A stretch of DNA of 52,868 nucleotides, from the NCBI GenBank assembly GCA_028684095.1, contig JAQUGQ010000012.1, positions 1-52,868 on the forward strand. Reading direction: 5' to 3'. A program made the translations under genes and the position numbers. The notes beneath the pieces were generated by a model. The model was not told where the DNA came from and did no database searches. It saw only the letters and a list, made by a program, of their open reading frames with translations. Positions 35,103-44,180 of this stretch are shown here, piece after piece (positions within the stretch are counted from its first letter, which is position 1; each line of letters begins with the position of its first letter). This DNA comes from Clostridia bacterium. GTDB lineage: Bacteria > Bacillota > Clostridia > TANB77 > CAG-465.

Positions 35103-35143
35103 AAACTACTTTTCTGAAGAAGAAGAGCAGTTTGTTTTTTTTT
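35103..35143 (+). terminator. riboswitch expression-platform terminator
   Basis: AAACTACTTTTCT (35104-35116) pairs imperfectly with AGAAGAGCAGTTT (35121-35133), followed by a long T tract. Lying between the aptamer and btuF, it probably attenuates transcription when ligand is bound. Confidence 0.65.
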
Positions 35144-35196
35144 AAAAGAAGAATTCTTATCTATTATCAAATTTATATTTTAGAAGGAGAATATTT

Positions 35197-36120
35197 ATGA
35201 AAAAGAAAGTTTATTTATTTATGTCAATATCAGTTATTATTACATCAGTTATTTTATCTTTACTATATTTTTTAAATCAAAATACAGTAAGTGATAAAAA
35301 ACCATTAATAATAACTGATACATCAAACAAAGAGGTTACATTTACAAAGTTGCCAGAGAAGGTTATATCACTTATTCCAGCTGCAACAGAAACTATTTAT
35401 GATTTGAATTCACAGGAGAAATTAATTGCTATAGATAGTTATTCAAATTATCCTGATGATACAAAAAACAAAACTAAGTTAGATACTAATACAAGTCTTA
35501 ATATTGAAAGCATTGTTAATTTAAATCCAGATGTTGTATTCATGAGCAAAATGGGACAAACTATGGAGCAATATAATAACTTGATTAATTCTGGGATAAA
35601 AGTTGTTATGGTAGATGCTAGTTCTATACAAGAAACTTATTCAATGATAAATTTAATAGGTAAAGTATTAGGCAAAGAAAAAGAGTCAATTAAAATTGTT
35701 AGTCAAATGAAAATAGATTTAGATAATTTAAAAGAAAGTGTAAAAAACAAAGAAACTAAAACAATATATTATGAAATATCACCATTAGAGTTTGGATTAT
35801 GGACAAGTGGAAACAACACATTTGAAAATGAGATTATGCAAATATTAAATATAAACAATATATTTGATGATATTAATGGATGGTCACAAGTGTCTGAGGA
35901 GCAGGTTTTAATTAAAAATCCACAGTACATTATAACTACAACTAAAGATTATGGTGAGATTAAAGCGGTAGATGAGATAATAGGAAGAAAAAATTGGAAT
36001 AATATAGAAGCTGTTAAAATAGGACAGGTATATAATATAGATCCAGACATAATGAGTAGACCGACTAAAAGATTGGTAGAGGGTGCAAAGCAGCTTAAAG
36101 AACTAATTTATGGGGAGTAA
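35197..36120 (+). CDS. btuF: cobalamin ABC transporter substrate-binding protein, BtuF-like
   Basis: The 307-residue protein has an N-terminal membrane segment (about 5-25) without a lipobox cysteine, so it is probably helix-anchored. A type III periplasmic-binding fold follows (KVISLIPAATETIYDL, then IESIVNLNPDVVFMS). This family binds cobalamin, haem or siderophores. Cobalamin is favoured here by the riboswitch upstream and nrdJ downstream. GAAGGAGA precedes the ATG. The permease gene starts 2 bases after the stop. Confidence 0.85.
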   Translation: MKKKVYLFMSISVIITSVILSLLYFLNQNTVSDKKPLIITDTSNKEVTFTKLPEKVISLIPAATETIYDLNSQEKLIAIDSYSNYPDDTKNKTKLDTNTSLNIESIVNLNPDVVFMSKMGQTMEQYNNLINSGIKVVMVDASSIQETYSMINLIGKVLGKEKESIKIVSQMKIDLDNLKESVKNKETKTIYYEISPLEFGLWTSGNNTFENEIMQILNINNIFDDINGWSQVSEEQVLIKNPQYIITTTKDYGEIKAVDEIIGRKNWNNIEAVKIGQVYNIDPDIMSRPTKRLVEGAKQLKELIYGE

Positions 36121-36122
36121 CT

Positions 36123-37166
36123 ATGTTAAAAAAAACAAATATTAATAATTATATATTTTTCATTAGCATATTAATATATTTAATTATATGCATTGTATCA
36201 ATTTCTGTTGGTAGTGTAAAAATAAATTTTTCTTATACTATTAGAGCTATATTAAATATATTATTCAATATAGGTGATATATCAGATATATCTGAAACAA
36301 TAATGACAATATTAATAAATATAAGATTACCTAGAGTTATAATGGCATCAATAGTTGGTGCTTCGCTTAGCTTAGCTGGAGCGGTTATGCAGGGATTACT
36401 TAAAAATCCACTTGCAGATGGCTCTAGTTTAGGTGTTGCAAGTGGTGCAAGTATTGGAGCAACAATTGCTATAGCTTTAGGAATAACATTGCCTATACTT
36501 AGTGAATTTTCAATTATTATAATAAGTATAATATTTGCATTTTTATCGTTATTTTTTGTGCTTTATGTAGTGAAAAAAATTGATTCCAAAATGTCTACAA
36601 ATACAGTTATACTTGCGGGGGTTATATTCTCTATGTTTGCAAGCAGTGTTTCAAGTTTAATACTTGCAATATTTTCTAATGACATTAAAAAAATAGTTTT
36701 TTGGACATTAGGATCTTTGTCATCAAGTAGTATATCCAAGGTATTAATAATATTACCAATTTTTTTAATATGTGTTGTATACATTTTGTCTAAAATATCA
36801 GAACTCAACGTATTTCAAATTGGAGAAGATGGTGCAAAATATTTAGGTGTAAACACAAAAAGTACGAAAATATCATTATTTATATTTTCTTCTGTTTTGG
36901 TAGGAATGTCTGTAGCTATGACTGGAAATATAGGATTTGTTGGACTTGTAATACCTTCTATAGTTAGAATGGTAGTCAAAACAGATTATAAATTTATATT
37001 ACCATTCTCTATGATATTAGGGGCTAGCTTTTTGTGTTTGACTGACTTAATAAGTAGAACAATAATAGCTCCATCGGAATTACCAATAGGAACAGTTACT
37101 TCACTTTTTGGAGCAGTTATTTTTGTATACATACTATATAATTTTAAAAAGAGAAAAGGTGTATAA
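36123..37166 (+). CDS. btuC: cobalamin ABC transporter permease, BtuC-like
   Basis: The 347-residue, highly hydrophobic FecCD-type permease has about ten helices. It shows the family's GASLSLAGAVMQGLLKNPLA loop near residue 80 and a GNIGFVGLVIPSIVRM segment near 270, which contacts the ATPase. It should form the membrane channel of the B12 importer. It is packed between the binding protein (2-base gap) and the ATPase (4-base gap) and controlled by the riboswitch. Confidence 0.88.
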   Translation: MLKKTNINNYIFFISILIYLIICIVSISVGSVKINFSYTIRAILNILFNIGDISDISETIMTILINIRLPRVIMASIVGASLSLAGAVMQGLLKNPLADGSSLGVASGASIGATIAIALGITLPILSEFSIIIISIIFAFLSLFFVLYVVKKIDSKMSTNTVILAGVIFSMFASSVSSLILAIFSNDIKKIVFWTLGSLSSSSISKVLIILPIFLICVVYILSKISELNVFQIGEDGAKYLGVNTKSTKISLFIFSSVLVGMSVAMTGNIGFVGLVIPSIVRMVVKTDYKFILPFSMILGASFLCLTDLISRTIIAPSELPIGTVTSLFGAVIFVYILYNFKKRKGV

Positions 37167-37170
37167 TAAT

Positions 37171-37926
37171 ATGTTAAAAGTAAATAATTTATCAGTTAAA
37201 TTAGATAATAAAGTTATACTAAATGATATTTCATTTAATATAAGCAATAATGATATGTTTATGATAATAGGACCTAATGGAAGTGGAAAAACAACTATTG
37301 TTAAAGCAATTATGGGGGATATAAAATATACAGGAAATATTAACTTGAATAACAAAAATATAAAGAAGATGTATGTATCAGATATATCAAAACATATCGG
37401 TGTACTAATGCAAAATCATAATTTAGAGTTTGATAATACAGTTTATGATATAGTAAGTTTGGGAAGATATACCTATATAAAAGATATGTTTGGAAATTTA
37501 TCTGATATAGATAAAACCATGATAGAAGAAGCTATGGAACTTACTGATATAAAAAAACTAAGAAATAGTAGCATAAATAGTATATCTGGAGGTGAACTTC
37601 AAAGGGTGTTTTTAGCATTAGTACTTGCTCAAAATCCCGATATACTTATTCTAGATGAACCAACAAATCATTTGGATTTAAAACATCAGATAGATATATT
37701 TGATATACTGAAAAAGTGGAGTTTAAAAGAAAATAAGGCAATAGTTGCAATTATACATGATTTAAATTTAGTATACAAATATGCTACAAAATCATTACTA
37801 CTTAAAGAAGGAGAAATAATAGCATGTGGAGATGTAAGAGATAGTTTAACAAAAGAAACTATTAAAGAAACATATGATATGGATATTTTTGATTGGATGA
37901 AAACGTTACTTGAAAACTGGAAATAA
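37171..37926 (+). CDS. btuD: cobalamin ABC transporter ATPase, BtuD-like
   Basis: The 251-residue ATPase drives the importer. It has Walker A GPNGSGKT (34-41), the Q-loop region (VLMQNH), signature SGGELQRVFLALVLAQ, Walker B ILILDEPTNHLD and the switch His in IIHDLN. The start at ATG 37171 gives the standard MLKVNNLSVKL opening. A longer frame from 37108 lies within the permease gene. Its stop is 279 bases before nrdJ, which has its own promoter. Confidence 0.9.
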   Translation: MLKVNNLSVKLDNKVILNDISFNISNNDMFMIIGPNGSGKTTIVKAIMGDIKYTGNINLNNKNIKKMYVSDISKHIGVLMQNHNLEFDNTVYDIVSLGRYTYIKDMFGNLSDIDKTMIEEAMELTDIKKLRNSSINSISGGELQRVFLALVLAQNPDILILDEPTNHLDLKHQIDIFDILKKWSLKENKAIVAIIHDLNLVYKYATKSLLLKEGEIIACGDVRDSLTKETIKETYDMDIFDWMKTLLENWK

Positions 37927-38064
37927 ACTTATGTAAAATTAAACATCAGTAGTTATTATTAAAAAACATAAATAATACTCATAAACACTTATACGAATAC
38001 ATTATATGCATTATTTCATGTATGTTTCAATTCCCCTTTTTTAAAACAAATTATGATAAAATAC

Positions 38065-38093
38065 TTGATGGGGGAGTTAAACTGTGATATAAT
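38065..38093 (+). promoter_or_regulatory. promoter of nrdJ
   Basis: TTGATG (38065-38070), a 17-bp spacer and TATAAT (38088-38093). The leader that follows contains the short hairpins AGAGG/CCTCT and TTAGCT/AGCTAA, but no aptamer was recognised. Confidence 0.6.
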
Positions 38094-38205
38094 AGAAACT
38101 ATAAATCAAGAGGAAAAAACTTACCTCTAAATACAAAAGATTATGTTGCATATAAGTAGCAAAAAATGTTATATTAGCTAAAAGCTAAAGAGGGAGAGGA
38201 TTCGT

Positions 38206-40659
38206 ATGTCATTTACAAATGTTATAAGTGAGCAAATTTGGAAAGATAGATATTCAAAAAATAATGAAACTTATGAACAGCAATTAGAAAGAATTGCAAG
38301 AGGCTGTGCCATTGATGGAGATAGAGAGTACAGAGAATTTTATAGAGTTATGGATAAGGGGTTGTTTTTTCCAGCAGGTAGAATAATGTCGAACTTGGGA
38401 CTTGGAAAAGACAAATTAACTTTAAACAACTGTTTTACACTTAATTCAATTCCTGATGATATGGAAGGAATATTTGAAACAGTTAAATGTGGAGCTCTAG
38501 TACATAAAGGTGGCGGCGGATCTGGATATGATGCTAGTGTAATAAGACCAAATGGAACACCTACAAATAACGATGCTATAGCTTCAGGGCCAATAAGTTT
38601 TCTAAAAGTATTTGATACACAAACTTCAACTGTAAATCAAGGTAGTCGTAGAGGGGCTAATATGGGTGTACTAAATGTATATCATCCTGACATATTAGAA
38701 TTCATAAATGCCAAGTCTAAAGATCCAAATGTACTTAAATATTTCAATCTATCTGTTATGGTAGATGATGATTTTATGAAAGCTAAAAATAACAATGAAG
38801 ACATATATTTGCATTATCCAGTTTACGATGAATCAGGTAAAATAATAAAAGATGAATCTAAATGGAAAATCAAAAAAAAGATCAATGCATTGGAATTGTG
38901 GAATAGAATAATGGAACTATCATATAACAATGGTGAACCAGGAGTATTGTTTTATGATAATTTAAATAAATTAAGTCCTACAAGTTACATGGAGAATATA
39001 ATTTGTACAAATCCTTGTGGTGAATATGTATCAGGAGTTCTTTTTGGTGATAAAATTGAAGACTCATCAGAATATTGGGGGGCATGCAATCTAGGAAGTT
39101 TAGTTGTATATAATTTTGTTGAAAATGCTTACACTGATCAGGCTAAAGTTAACTGGGAATTACTAGAAGATGCTACATATTGGGGCACAAGATTTTTAGA
39201 TAATATAATAGATATAAACTATTATCCTGTATACAAATTCAAAAAATATCAAGAGAATATGAGAGTAATTGGACTAGGCGTTATGGGACTTGCAACAATG
39301 TATACGATGTTAGGTTTAACTTATGGTTCGAATGATTGTGTTAGATTTACAGAAAAAATGATGAACTTTATTAGTAAAGCTATATATAAAGCATCAATAA
39401 GACTTGCTAAAGAAAAGGGATCAGCTCCATTCTTAGATAAAGAAAAATATGTAAATACAGAATTTATGAATAAAATGATCGAGTATGATAGAGAATGGGA
39501 AGATATAAAAAACAATATATTAGAATATGGTATACGTAACTTAAGACATATGTCAATTGCTCCTAATGGAACAATAAGTTTAGTTTACGGAAATAACTGT
39601 TCTTCAGGATTGGAACCAATATTTTCTTTAGAATATGATAGAAAAGTAAAAATTGGTGGACAAGATGATGAAAATATTCAAATTGTAACCATGAGAGATT
39701 ATGGTTATCAAAAATGGCTTAATACTGAAAATAAAACCGTTAAAGACGATGTATTTGTAACAGCTTTAGAATTACCTGTTGAATCACATTTAAAAGTACT
39801 TAAAGCAGTAACTACATTTGTAAATATGAGTGCAAGTAAAACAATAAATATACCAGAAGAATTTACATTTGAAGATACAAAAAGTGTATATGACTATTGT
39901 CATGTAAATGGTATAAAAGGATGTACAATATTTAGACCTAATGAAGTAAGACAAGGTATATTAATGACAAAAAAAGATGATAAAAAATTAGTAAATGAAA
40001 TAAATATAGAGGATGAAAAAGATGATATTACTAAAGAAGTAAAATCATCTATAGCAAGTCCTGCATATATGTTTGACTACATTGAGCCAGTTGAAAGAGA
40101 ATTTTTTGGAACAACACTTGGAACAACTAACAAATATAAAACAGCTTGTGGATCTTTATGGATAACTGTGAATCGTAATCAAGAAGGAGATATAATAGAG
40201 TTATTCGTTAATACTTCTAAAGCAGGAATATGTAAATCAAATATAGATGCAATAGGTAGACTTATATCAGCAGGTTTAAGAGCTGGTATTAAAGTTGAAA
40301 TACTAGCAGAACAAATGCAAGGAATTCAATGTCAAGCATGTAGAGGAGAAATCGCAAAAGGTAATAGATTAGATGGACTATCATGCCCAGATATAGTTAG
40401 TAAAGCATTAACTCAAGAATATGCAAGAGAAGAATTAGTTATACGTAAAAGTAAAAGAGTTTTTAAATTAGAAAATGATGAAAATCCGATTAAAGTTAAA
40501 ATATCTCCAGAAAAACAATTTAAAAAATTAGAACAAATAGACAAACAACTACAATATGGTGTAAATGCTAGAAAATGTCCTGAATGTGGTAAGGAATTAG
40601 TATCTCAAGGTGGATGTTCTACATGTATTACAGGATGTGGATGGAGTAAATGTAATTAA
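38206..40659 (+). CDS. nrdJ: B12-dependent ribonucleotide reductase, class II
   Basis: NrdJ makes deoxyribonucleotides using adenosylcobalamin to generate the radical, and needs no oxygen. The 817-residue protein has the active-site barrel with NCFTLNSIPDDMEGIFET, HKGGGGSGYDAS, NPCGEY and MSIAPNGTISLVYG. A TSCPD-type domain (about 645-730, ending QCQACRGEIAKGN) and a C-terminal Cys-rich tail (CPECGKEL and CSTCITGCGWSKC) follow. It lies directly after the B12 importer, which supplies its cofactor. GGGAGAGG precedes the ATG. The short Cys-rich protein follows 16 bases later. Confidence 0.95.
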   Translation: MSFTNVISEQIWKDRYSKNNETYEQQLERIARGCAIDGDREYREFYRVMDKGLFFPAGRIMSNLGLGKDKLTLNNCFTLNSIPDDMEGIFETVKCGALVHKGGGGSGYDASVIRPNGTPTNNDAIASGPISFLKVFDTQTSTVNQGSRRGANMGVLNVYHPDILEFINAKSKDPNVLKYFNLSVMVDDDFMKAKNNNEDIYLHYPVYDESGKIIKDESKWKIKKKINALELWNRIMELSYNNGEPGVLFYDNLNKLSPTSYMENIICTNPCGEYVSGVLFGDKIEDSSEYWGACNLGSLVVYNFVENAYTDQAKVNWELLEDATYWGTRFLDNIIDINYYPVYKFKKYQENMRVIGLGVMGLATMYTMLGLTYGSNDCVRFTEKMMNFISKAIYKASIRLAKEKGSAPFLDKEKYVNTEFMNKMIEYDREWEDIKNNILEYGIRNLRHMSIAPNGTISLVYGNNCSSGLEPIFSLEYDRKVKIGGQDDENIQIVTMRDYGYQKWLNTENKTVKDDVFVTALELPVESHLKVLKAVTTFVNMSASKTINIPEEFTFEDTKSVYDYCHVNGIKGCTIFRPNEVRQGILMTKKDDKKLVNEINIEDEKDDITKEVKSSIASPAYMFDYIEPVEREFFGTTLGTTNKYKTACGSLWITVNRNQEGDIIELFVNTSKAGICKSNIDAIGRLISAGLRAGIKVEILAEQMQGIQCQACRGEIAKGNRLDGLSCPDIVSKALTQEYAREELVIRKSKRVFKLENDENPIKVKISPEKQFKKLEQIDKQLQYGVNARKCPECGKELVSQGGCSTCITGCGWSKCN

Positions 40660-40675
40660 AATGAGGTGATTTAAA

Positions 40676-40957
40676 GTGAGTGAATGTAAATACTATAAAT
40701 GTCATGATATACAAGATGAAGAATATGATTGCTCACTTTGTTATTGTCCATTCTATAAAATATGTAAAGATACTAATAAATATAAACTATTTGGTGGATA
40801 TATATTAAATAATAAACTTTTAGCATGTGAAAAATGTATATACTTTCATATAAAAAGCAACGTATATGTGTATAATAAATTAAGAAAAGAAAATAAAACT
40901 GATAGTGAAATATTTGAATATTTCGTTAAGCTAGAAGAAAATAGAAAACAGGTATAA
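40676..40957 (+). CDS. Cys-rich small domain protein (zf-like)
   Basis: The 93-residue protein has nine metal-ligand candidates: Cys4, Cys9, His10, Cys19, Cys22, Cys24, Cys30, then Cys51 and Cys54. The pattern CKYYKCH, CSLCYCPFYKIC and CEKC matches what I recall of the Pfam Cysteine-rich small domain (PF04071), a probable metal-binding family reported near cobalamin genes. Its reaction is unknown. The start is GTG at 40676 with GAGGTGA upstream. It follows nrdJ closely and is probably co-transcribed. A terminator follows. Confidence 0.7.
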   Translation: MSECKYYKCHDIQDEEYDCSLCYCPFYKICKDTNKYKLFGGYILNNKLLACEKCIYFHIKSNVYVYNKLRKENKTDSEIFEYFVKLEENRKQV

Positions 40958-40962
40958 TTAGT

Positions 40963-40996
40963 AAACCACGTAAATAATATATTTACGTGGTTTTAT
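40963..40996 (+). terminator. terminator after nrdJ operon
   Basis: AAACCACGTAAAT (40963-40975) pairs perfectly with ATTTACGTGGTTT (40981-40993), then T-rich sequence. Confidence 0.85.
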
Positions 40997-41099
40997 CACA
41001 ACAATAATTTCAAAATTTTATTATGTTGTAATTTGTCTAATTATGTCGAAAATATAAAAAAAAGATAAATATATGTTATAATCATCGAAGGTGATAAAA

Positions 41100-41537
41100 A
41101 TGCTTAAGTATAAGTTAATAGGATATAGAGATGATTGTCTTGATCAGCATAAAAAATTAGAAAAAATATACATAGACAATATATATATAGATGATAATAT
41201 ATTGTGGAATAAGTTTGTAAAAGAAAACAATATTAGTAAAAATTGTCCAAAGAAAATAATACCATTGCTAGATAAATATAAATATACAGATTTTTTAGAA
41301 GATATTAATAAAGAGCGTACTATTGTATTTACAAAAAATAATAATAAAAAAAAATATTTCTATACAATAACACAGTACAAAAATTTTGTGAATTTGATTA
41401 TAATGGGAACAGATGCATATTATAAAGAAAAAGAATACTTAAGTATTAACGATTTTCTTTCTGATAAAATAATAGATGGTGAGACAATAATAAATTCATG
41501 GGATAGTCTAAAATTAAATATAGGAATAATAAGTTAA
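41100..41537 (+). CDS. unknown 145-residue protein
   Basis: This soluble protein is rich in Lys, Asn, Ile and Asp and shows no signal peptide, helix bundle or metal motif. It opens MLKYKLIGYRDDCLDQHKKL. A beta-like segment (KKKYFYTITQYKNFVNLIIMGTDA) occupies the middle, and a short NDFLSDKI helix follows. I do not recognise a family. The ATG at 41100 is correctly spaced from GAAGGTGA, whereas the GTG at 41091 lies within that ribosome site. It is flanked by terminators on both sides, so it is a single-gene transcript. Confidence 0.5.
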   Translation: MLKYKLIGYRDDCLDQHKKLEKIYIDNIYIDDNILWNKFVKENNISKNCPKKIIPLLDKYKYTDFLEDINKERTIVFTKNNNKKKYFYTITQYKNFVNLIIMGTDAYYKEKEYLSINDFLSDKIIDGETIINSWDSLKLNIGIIS

Positions 41538-41575
41538 TATAATATTAATAAAAATCAACTTATATATTAAAAAAT

Positions 41576-41603
41576 AAAATAGACGGTATAAACCGTCTAT
41601 TTT
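41576..41603. terminator. bidirectional terminator
   Basis: AAAATAGACGGT (41576-41587) pairs perfectly with ACCGTCTATTTT (41592-41603). It ends the 145-residue gene (+) and tRNA-Glu (-). Confidence 0.85.
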
Positions 41604-41677
41604 GGTGACCCATACGGGAATCGAACCCATCATTCAGCCTTGAGAGGGCTGCGTCTTAACCGATTGACCAATGGGCC
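41603..41677 (-). tRNA. tRNA-Glu (CTC)
   Basis: On the minus strand the acceptor GGCCCAT pairs with ATGGGTC (one G-T), then discriminator A and encoded CCA. The anticodon stem CAGCC/GGCTG encloses the loop CTCTCAA, giving anticodon CTC (Glu). The T-arm contains GGGTTCGATTCCC. Confidence 0.93.
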
Positions 41678-41808
41678 ATGTAACTACTATACATTGTAAC
41701 ATACTTTTACAGATAATTCAAGTGTTTTAATGTAATTTTTAAAAAACCAGACCTTATTATATAAACGACTGAAACAAATGTAAATTAAATTAAAAACATG
41801 AGTAAAGA

Positions 41809-41837
41809 TTGAAATATAAGTAATTTTAATGTATAAT
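41809..41837 (+). promoter_or_regulatory. promoter of acyltransferase gene
   Basis: TTGAAA (41809-41814), a 17-bp spacer and TATAAT (41832-41837). Confidence 0.65.
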
Positions 41838-41880
41838 TTATATATATAAAATTGTATATAAATACAAGAAAAGAGGATAT

Positions 41881-42429
41881 ATGAATAATTTTATAAGATG
41901 GATTATAGAAAAAAACACTAAATTTCTTGATATAAATAAATTAATAAAAAACGGATTAACAGTTGGAAAAGAATTTAACTATAGGGCTGATTGTATTATT
42001 GACTCATCACATTGTTGGTTAATAACTATAGGTGATAATGTAACACTTGCACCAAAAGTACATATATTAGCACATGATGCAAGTACCAAAAATGGTATTG
42101 GATATACAAAAATTGGTTTAGTTAATATAGGAAATAATGTGTTTATAGGTGCTAATACAACAATACTTCCTAATGTTACAATAGGAGATAATTGTATAAT
42201 AGGGGCAGGATGTGTTATAACAAAGAAAATAGTAGGAAATAGTGTAGTTGTAGGAAATCCAGCACAAATTATATGTACATATGATGAATATATAACAAAA
42301 AATAAATTGCTTATGAAAAATAGTCCAATATATGACTTAAGATGGACAATCAATAGTAAAGAACTAACTAAAGAAATGAAAGAAAAAATGAAAGTAGATT
42401 TAATTGCTGGAATTGGATTTATTAAATAA
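41881..42429 (+). CDS. hexapeptide-repeat O-acyltransferase
   Basis: The 182-residue protein is a left-handed beta-helix acyltransferase. Hexapeptide repeats run through about residues 48-136 (ITIGDNVTLAPKVHILAHD, VNIGNNVFIGANTTILPNVTIGDNCIIGAGCVI) and end with VVGNPAQI. Such enzymes transfer acetyl groups from acetyl-CoA to sugars or lipopolysaccharide-like acceptors. His64 in ILAHD is a candidate catalytic residue. GAGG precedes the ATG. The next gene, an LCP glycopolymer ligase, starts within a few bases, which suggests a role in wall glycopolymer decoration; that is inference. Confidence 0.8.
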   Translation: MNNFIRWIIEKNTKFLDINKLIKNGLTVGKEFNYRADCIIDSSHCWLITIGDNVTLAPKVHILAHDASTKNGIGYTKIGLVNIGNNVFIGANTTILPNVTIGDNCIIGAGCVITKKIVGNSVVVGNPAQIICTYDEYITKNKLLMKNSPIYDLRWTINSKELTKEMKEKMKVDLIAGIGFIK

Positions 42430-42433
42430 AGGA

Positions 42434-43459
42434 GTGGTAATAATAAAAAAGAGTAAAAAAAAGAAAAACAAAAAGAAATCAGGTATTATCAAAAAGATAA
42501 TGTTTTTACTTATTATTGTAATATTAGTCATGATAGGAATTGCAGCAAGTAATATATATTCTAAGATTGCAAAAGTGAATTTTCAAGAGATAAATAAAGA
42601 GGATCTTGCGGTTAATAGTAATATATATGATAAAGTATTCGACACTTTATCTCAATCTGAATTTAGTGATGTTAAAAGTGTAGTATTTTTTGGTGTAGAT
42701 TCAAGAGATGTCAAAGATGAATTTTCTGGAAGAAGTGATACAATTATGATTGCATCACTTAATCCGAAAATTAAAGGAATAAGTTTAATAAGTATACCAA
42801 GAGATACATATGTGAATATTCCAGGTTATGGTAAAGATAAAATAAATCATGCTTATGCTTTCGGAAAAGAACAGCTTTCTATAAAGACAATAAATCAAAA
42901 CTTTGGTTTAAGTATAAGTGAATATGTTACAATAGATTTTTCTGGATTAATCAGTATTATAAATGATGTTGGAGGAATAAATTTAGAAATAACACAAGAG
43001 GAAATGAAATATATAAACGAGCGAGCAAATGAATCTTATTTAATAAGTGGAAATTCCATTGAAAAATTAACTAAGTATGGCATTGTAGAACTTAGTGGAG
43101 AACAAGCACTTACACATTCTAGGAATAGGACAGTTGGGGATGATTTTACACGTGCTGGAAGACAGAGAAAAGTATTAGAATCTTTAATAAATAAACTTTC
43201 GTCTTTAGATTTATCTGGTTTAATTAAAGCATCAGATAGTATTTTAAAAGAAGTTAAAACTAATGTAAACATTACTGACTATATAGGAAGTTTGTTAAGT
43301 ACTATATCAAATAAAGATACATACATAGCTAATATGGTATCAGCTCAAGTACCAGCGGCAGATTATAGCAATGGTAAAATTATAAATGGAACATATTACT
43401 TTACAACTAATTATGATAAAGCTAAGGCGGACTTTATAAAATATATATACGGTAAATAA
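42434..43459 (+). CDS. LytR-CpsA-Psr family protein, unusual start
   Basis: This second LCP protein has about 341 residues: a very basic N terminus (KKSKKKKNKKKSG), one helix (about 22-44) and the LCP core with FFGVDSRD, DTIMIASLNP, ISIPRDTYVNIPGYG and a conserved AGRQRKVL. It probably ligates glycopolymer to peptidoglycan. The start is uncertain. GTG at 42434 touches the ribosome site AAGGAG (42429-42434), while the correctly spaced codons at 42440 and 42443 are both ATA. It follows the acyltransferase gene by 4 bases and ends before a long hairpin. Confidence 0.82.
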   Translation: MVIIKKSKKKKNKKKSGIIKKIMFLLIIVILVMIGIAASNIYSKIAKVNFQEINKEDLAVNSNIYDKVFDTLSQSEFSDVKSVVFFGVDSRDVKDEFSGRSDTIMIASLNPKIKGISLISIPRDTYVNIPGYGKDKINHAYAFGKEQLSIKTINQNFGLSISEYVTIDFSGLISIINDVGGINLEITQEEMKYINERANESYLISGNSIEKLTKYGIVELSGEQALTHSRNRTVGDDFTRAGRQRKVLESLINKLSSLDLSGLIKASDSILKEVKTNVNITDYIGSLLSTISNKDTYIANMVSAQVPAADYSNGKIINGTYYFTTNYDKAKADFIKYIYGK

Positions 43460-43478
43460 AATAAAGAGAACTATACAA

Positions 43479-43548
43479 TTATAAAATAAAACCTAAAAAC
43501 AGGACACATTCTTTTTCAGTGTGTTAGTTCTTAGGTTTTATTTTATAA
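43479..43548. terminator. long bidirectional terminator hairpin
   Basis: Bases 43479-43496 and 43531-43548 are perfect 18-bp arms (TTATAAAATAAAACCTAA and its complement). A smaller inner stem joins ACACA near 43504 with TGTGT near 43520. It separates converging genes. Confidence 0.7.
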
Positions 43549-43617
43549 GTAAATATGTATATTCTAATTTTTAGTTATATATGTTACATTTGATATAAAA
43601 AGTATTTTTCATAAACC

Positions 43618-44178
43618 TTATAATAATATGTCTGCTATTTCTTCCCAAGTATGTATCCTTTTAATATTTTTTTTATTTAATTCTTTATCAGTTAAATTTT
43701 TATTATGATAGGCAGTAAATAACAACTTTATTTTAGCATTTCCTGTTAAATTGGAAAGTTTGTCATCTATTTTAATATCACAATCTATAATATCCTTATT
43801 ATCTGTAAAAACGTAATTACATGGATTTATAAATGGAAGTTCTTTTTGTAACCAATTAAATTTATCTTCAAGTACTCCACCTGATATTTGAATTCCATCT
43901 TTAATTAGGTATGCAGTTACAATAAATATTTCATATTGTTCATTTAATTTTTTTATAGTTTCAAAGGCACTTCCTATAAAACATGCACGTTCATACATAT
44001 TGTTATTTGCAAAGAAATTTATCCATTCTTCTTTTTTAGTTTCAGGTATTATATCTTGTAAGAAATATTTTTCAAAATCATTGAGTGTATAATTTTTGTT
44101 TGTAAATTTATTCACAAGATGTAGAAATCCGCCATTACAAATAACATCATCCATATCAATCATTAATTTTTTTTTCAT
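43618..44178 (-). CDS. 5'(3')-deoxyribonucleotidase-like HAD phosphatase
   Basis: The 186-residue protein starts with the HAD nucleophile motif DMDDVIC (Asp8 and Asp10). It continues with a threonine motif (IFIVTAYL) and an acidic motif (DIKIDDKLSNL), the order seen in NT5C-type nucleotidases that remove phosphate from deoxynucleoside monophosphates. It lies 2 bases after the dUTPase gene on the same strand, so the pair probably works together in dUMP or dNTP pool control. The substrate is inferred from family and context. Confidence 0.75.
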   Translation of the reverse strand: MKKKLMIDMDDVICNGGFLHLVNKFTNKNYTLNDFEKYFLQDIIPETKKEEWINFFANNNMYERACFIGSAFETIKKLNEQYEIFIVTAYLIKDGIQISGGVLEDKFNWLQKELPFINPCNYVFTDNKDIIDCDIKIDDKLSNLTGNAKIKLLFTAYHNKNLTDKELNKKNIKRIHTWEEIADILL

Positions 44179-44180
44179 TT

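Noticed and set aside
37927-38205. A second cobalamin riboswitch in front of nrdJ
   Set aside because: None of the conserved aptamer boxes is present. Only a promoter and two small hairpins were found.
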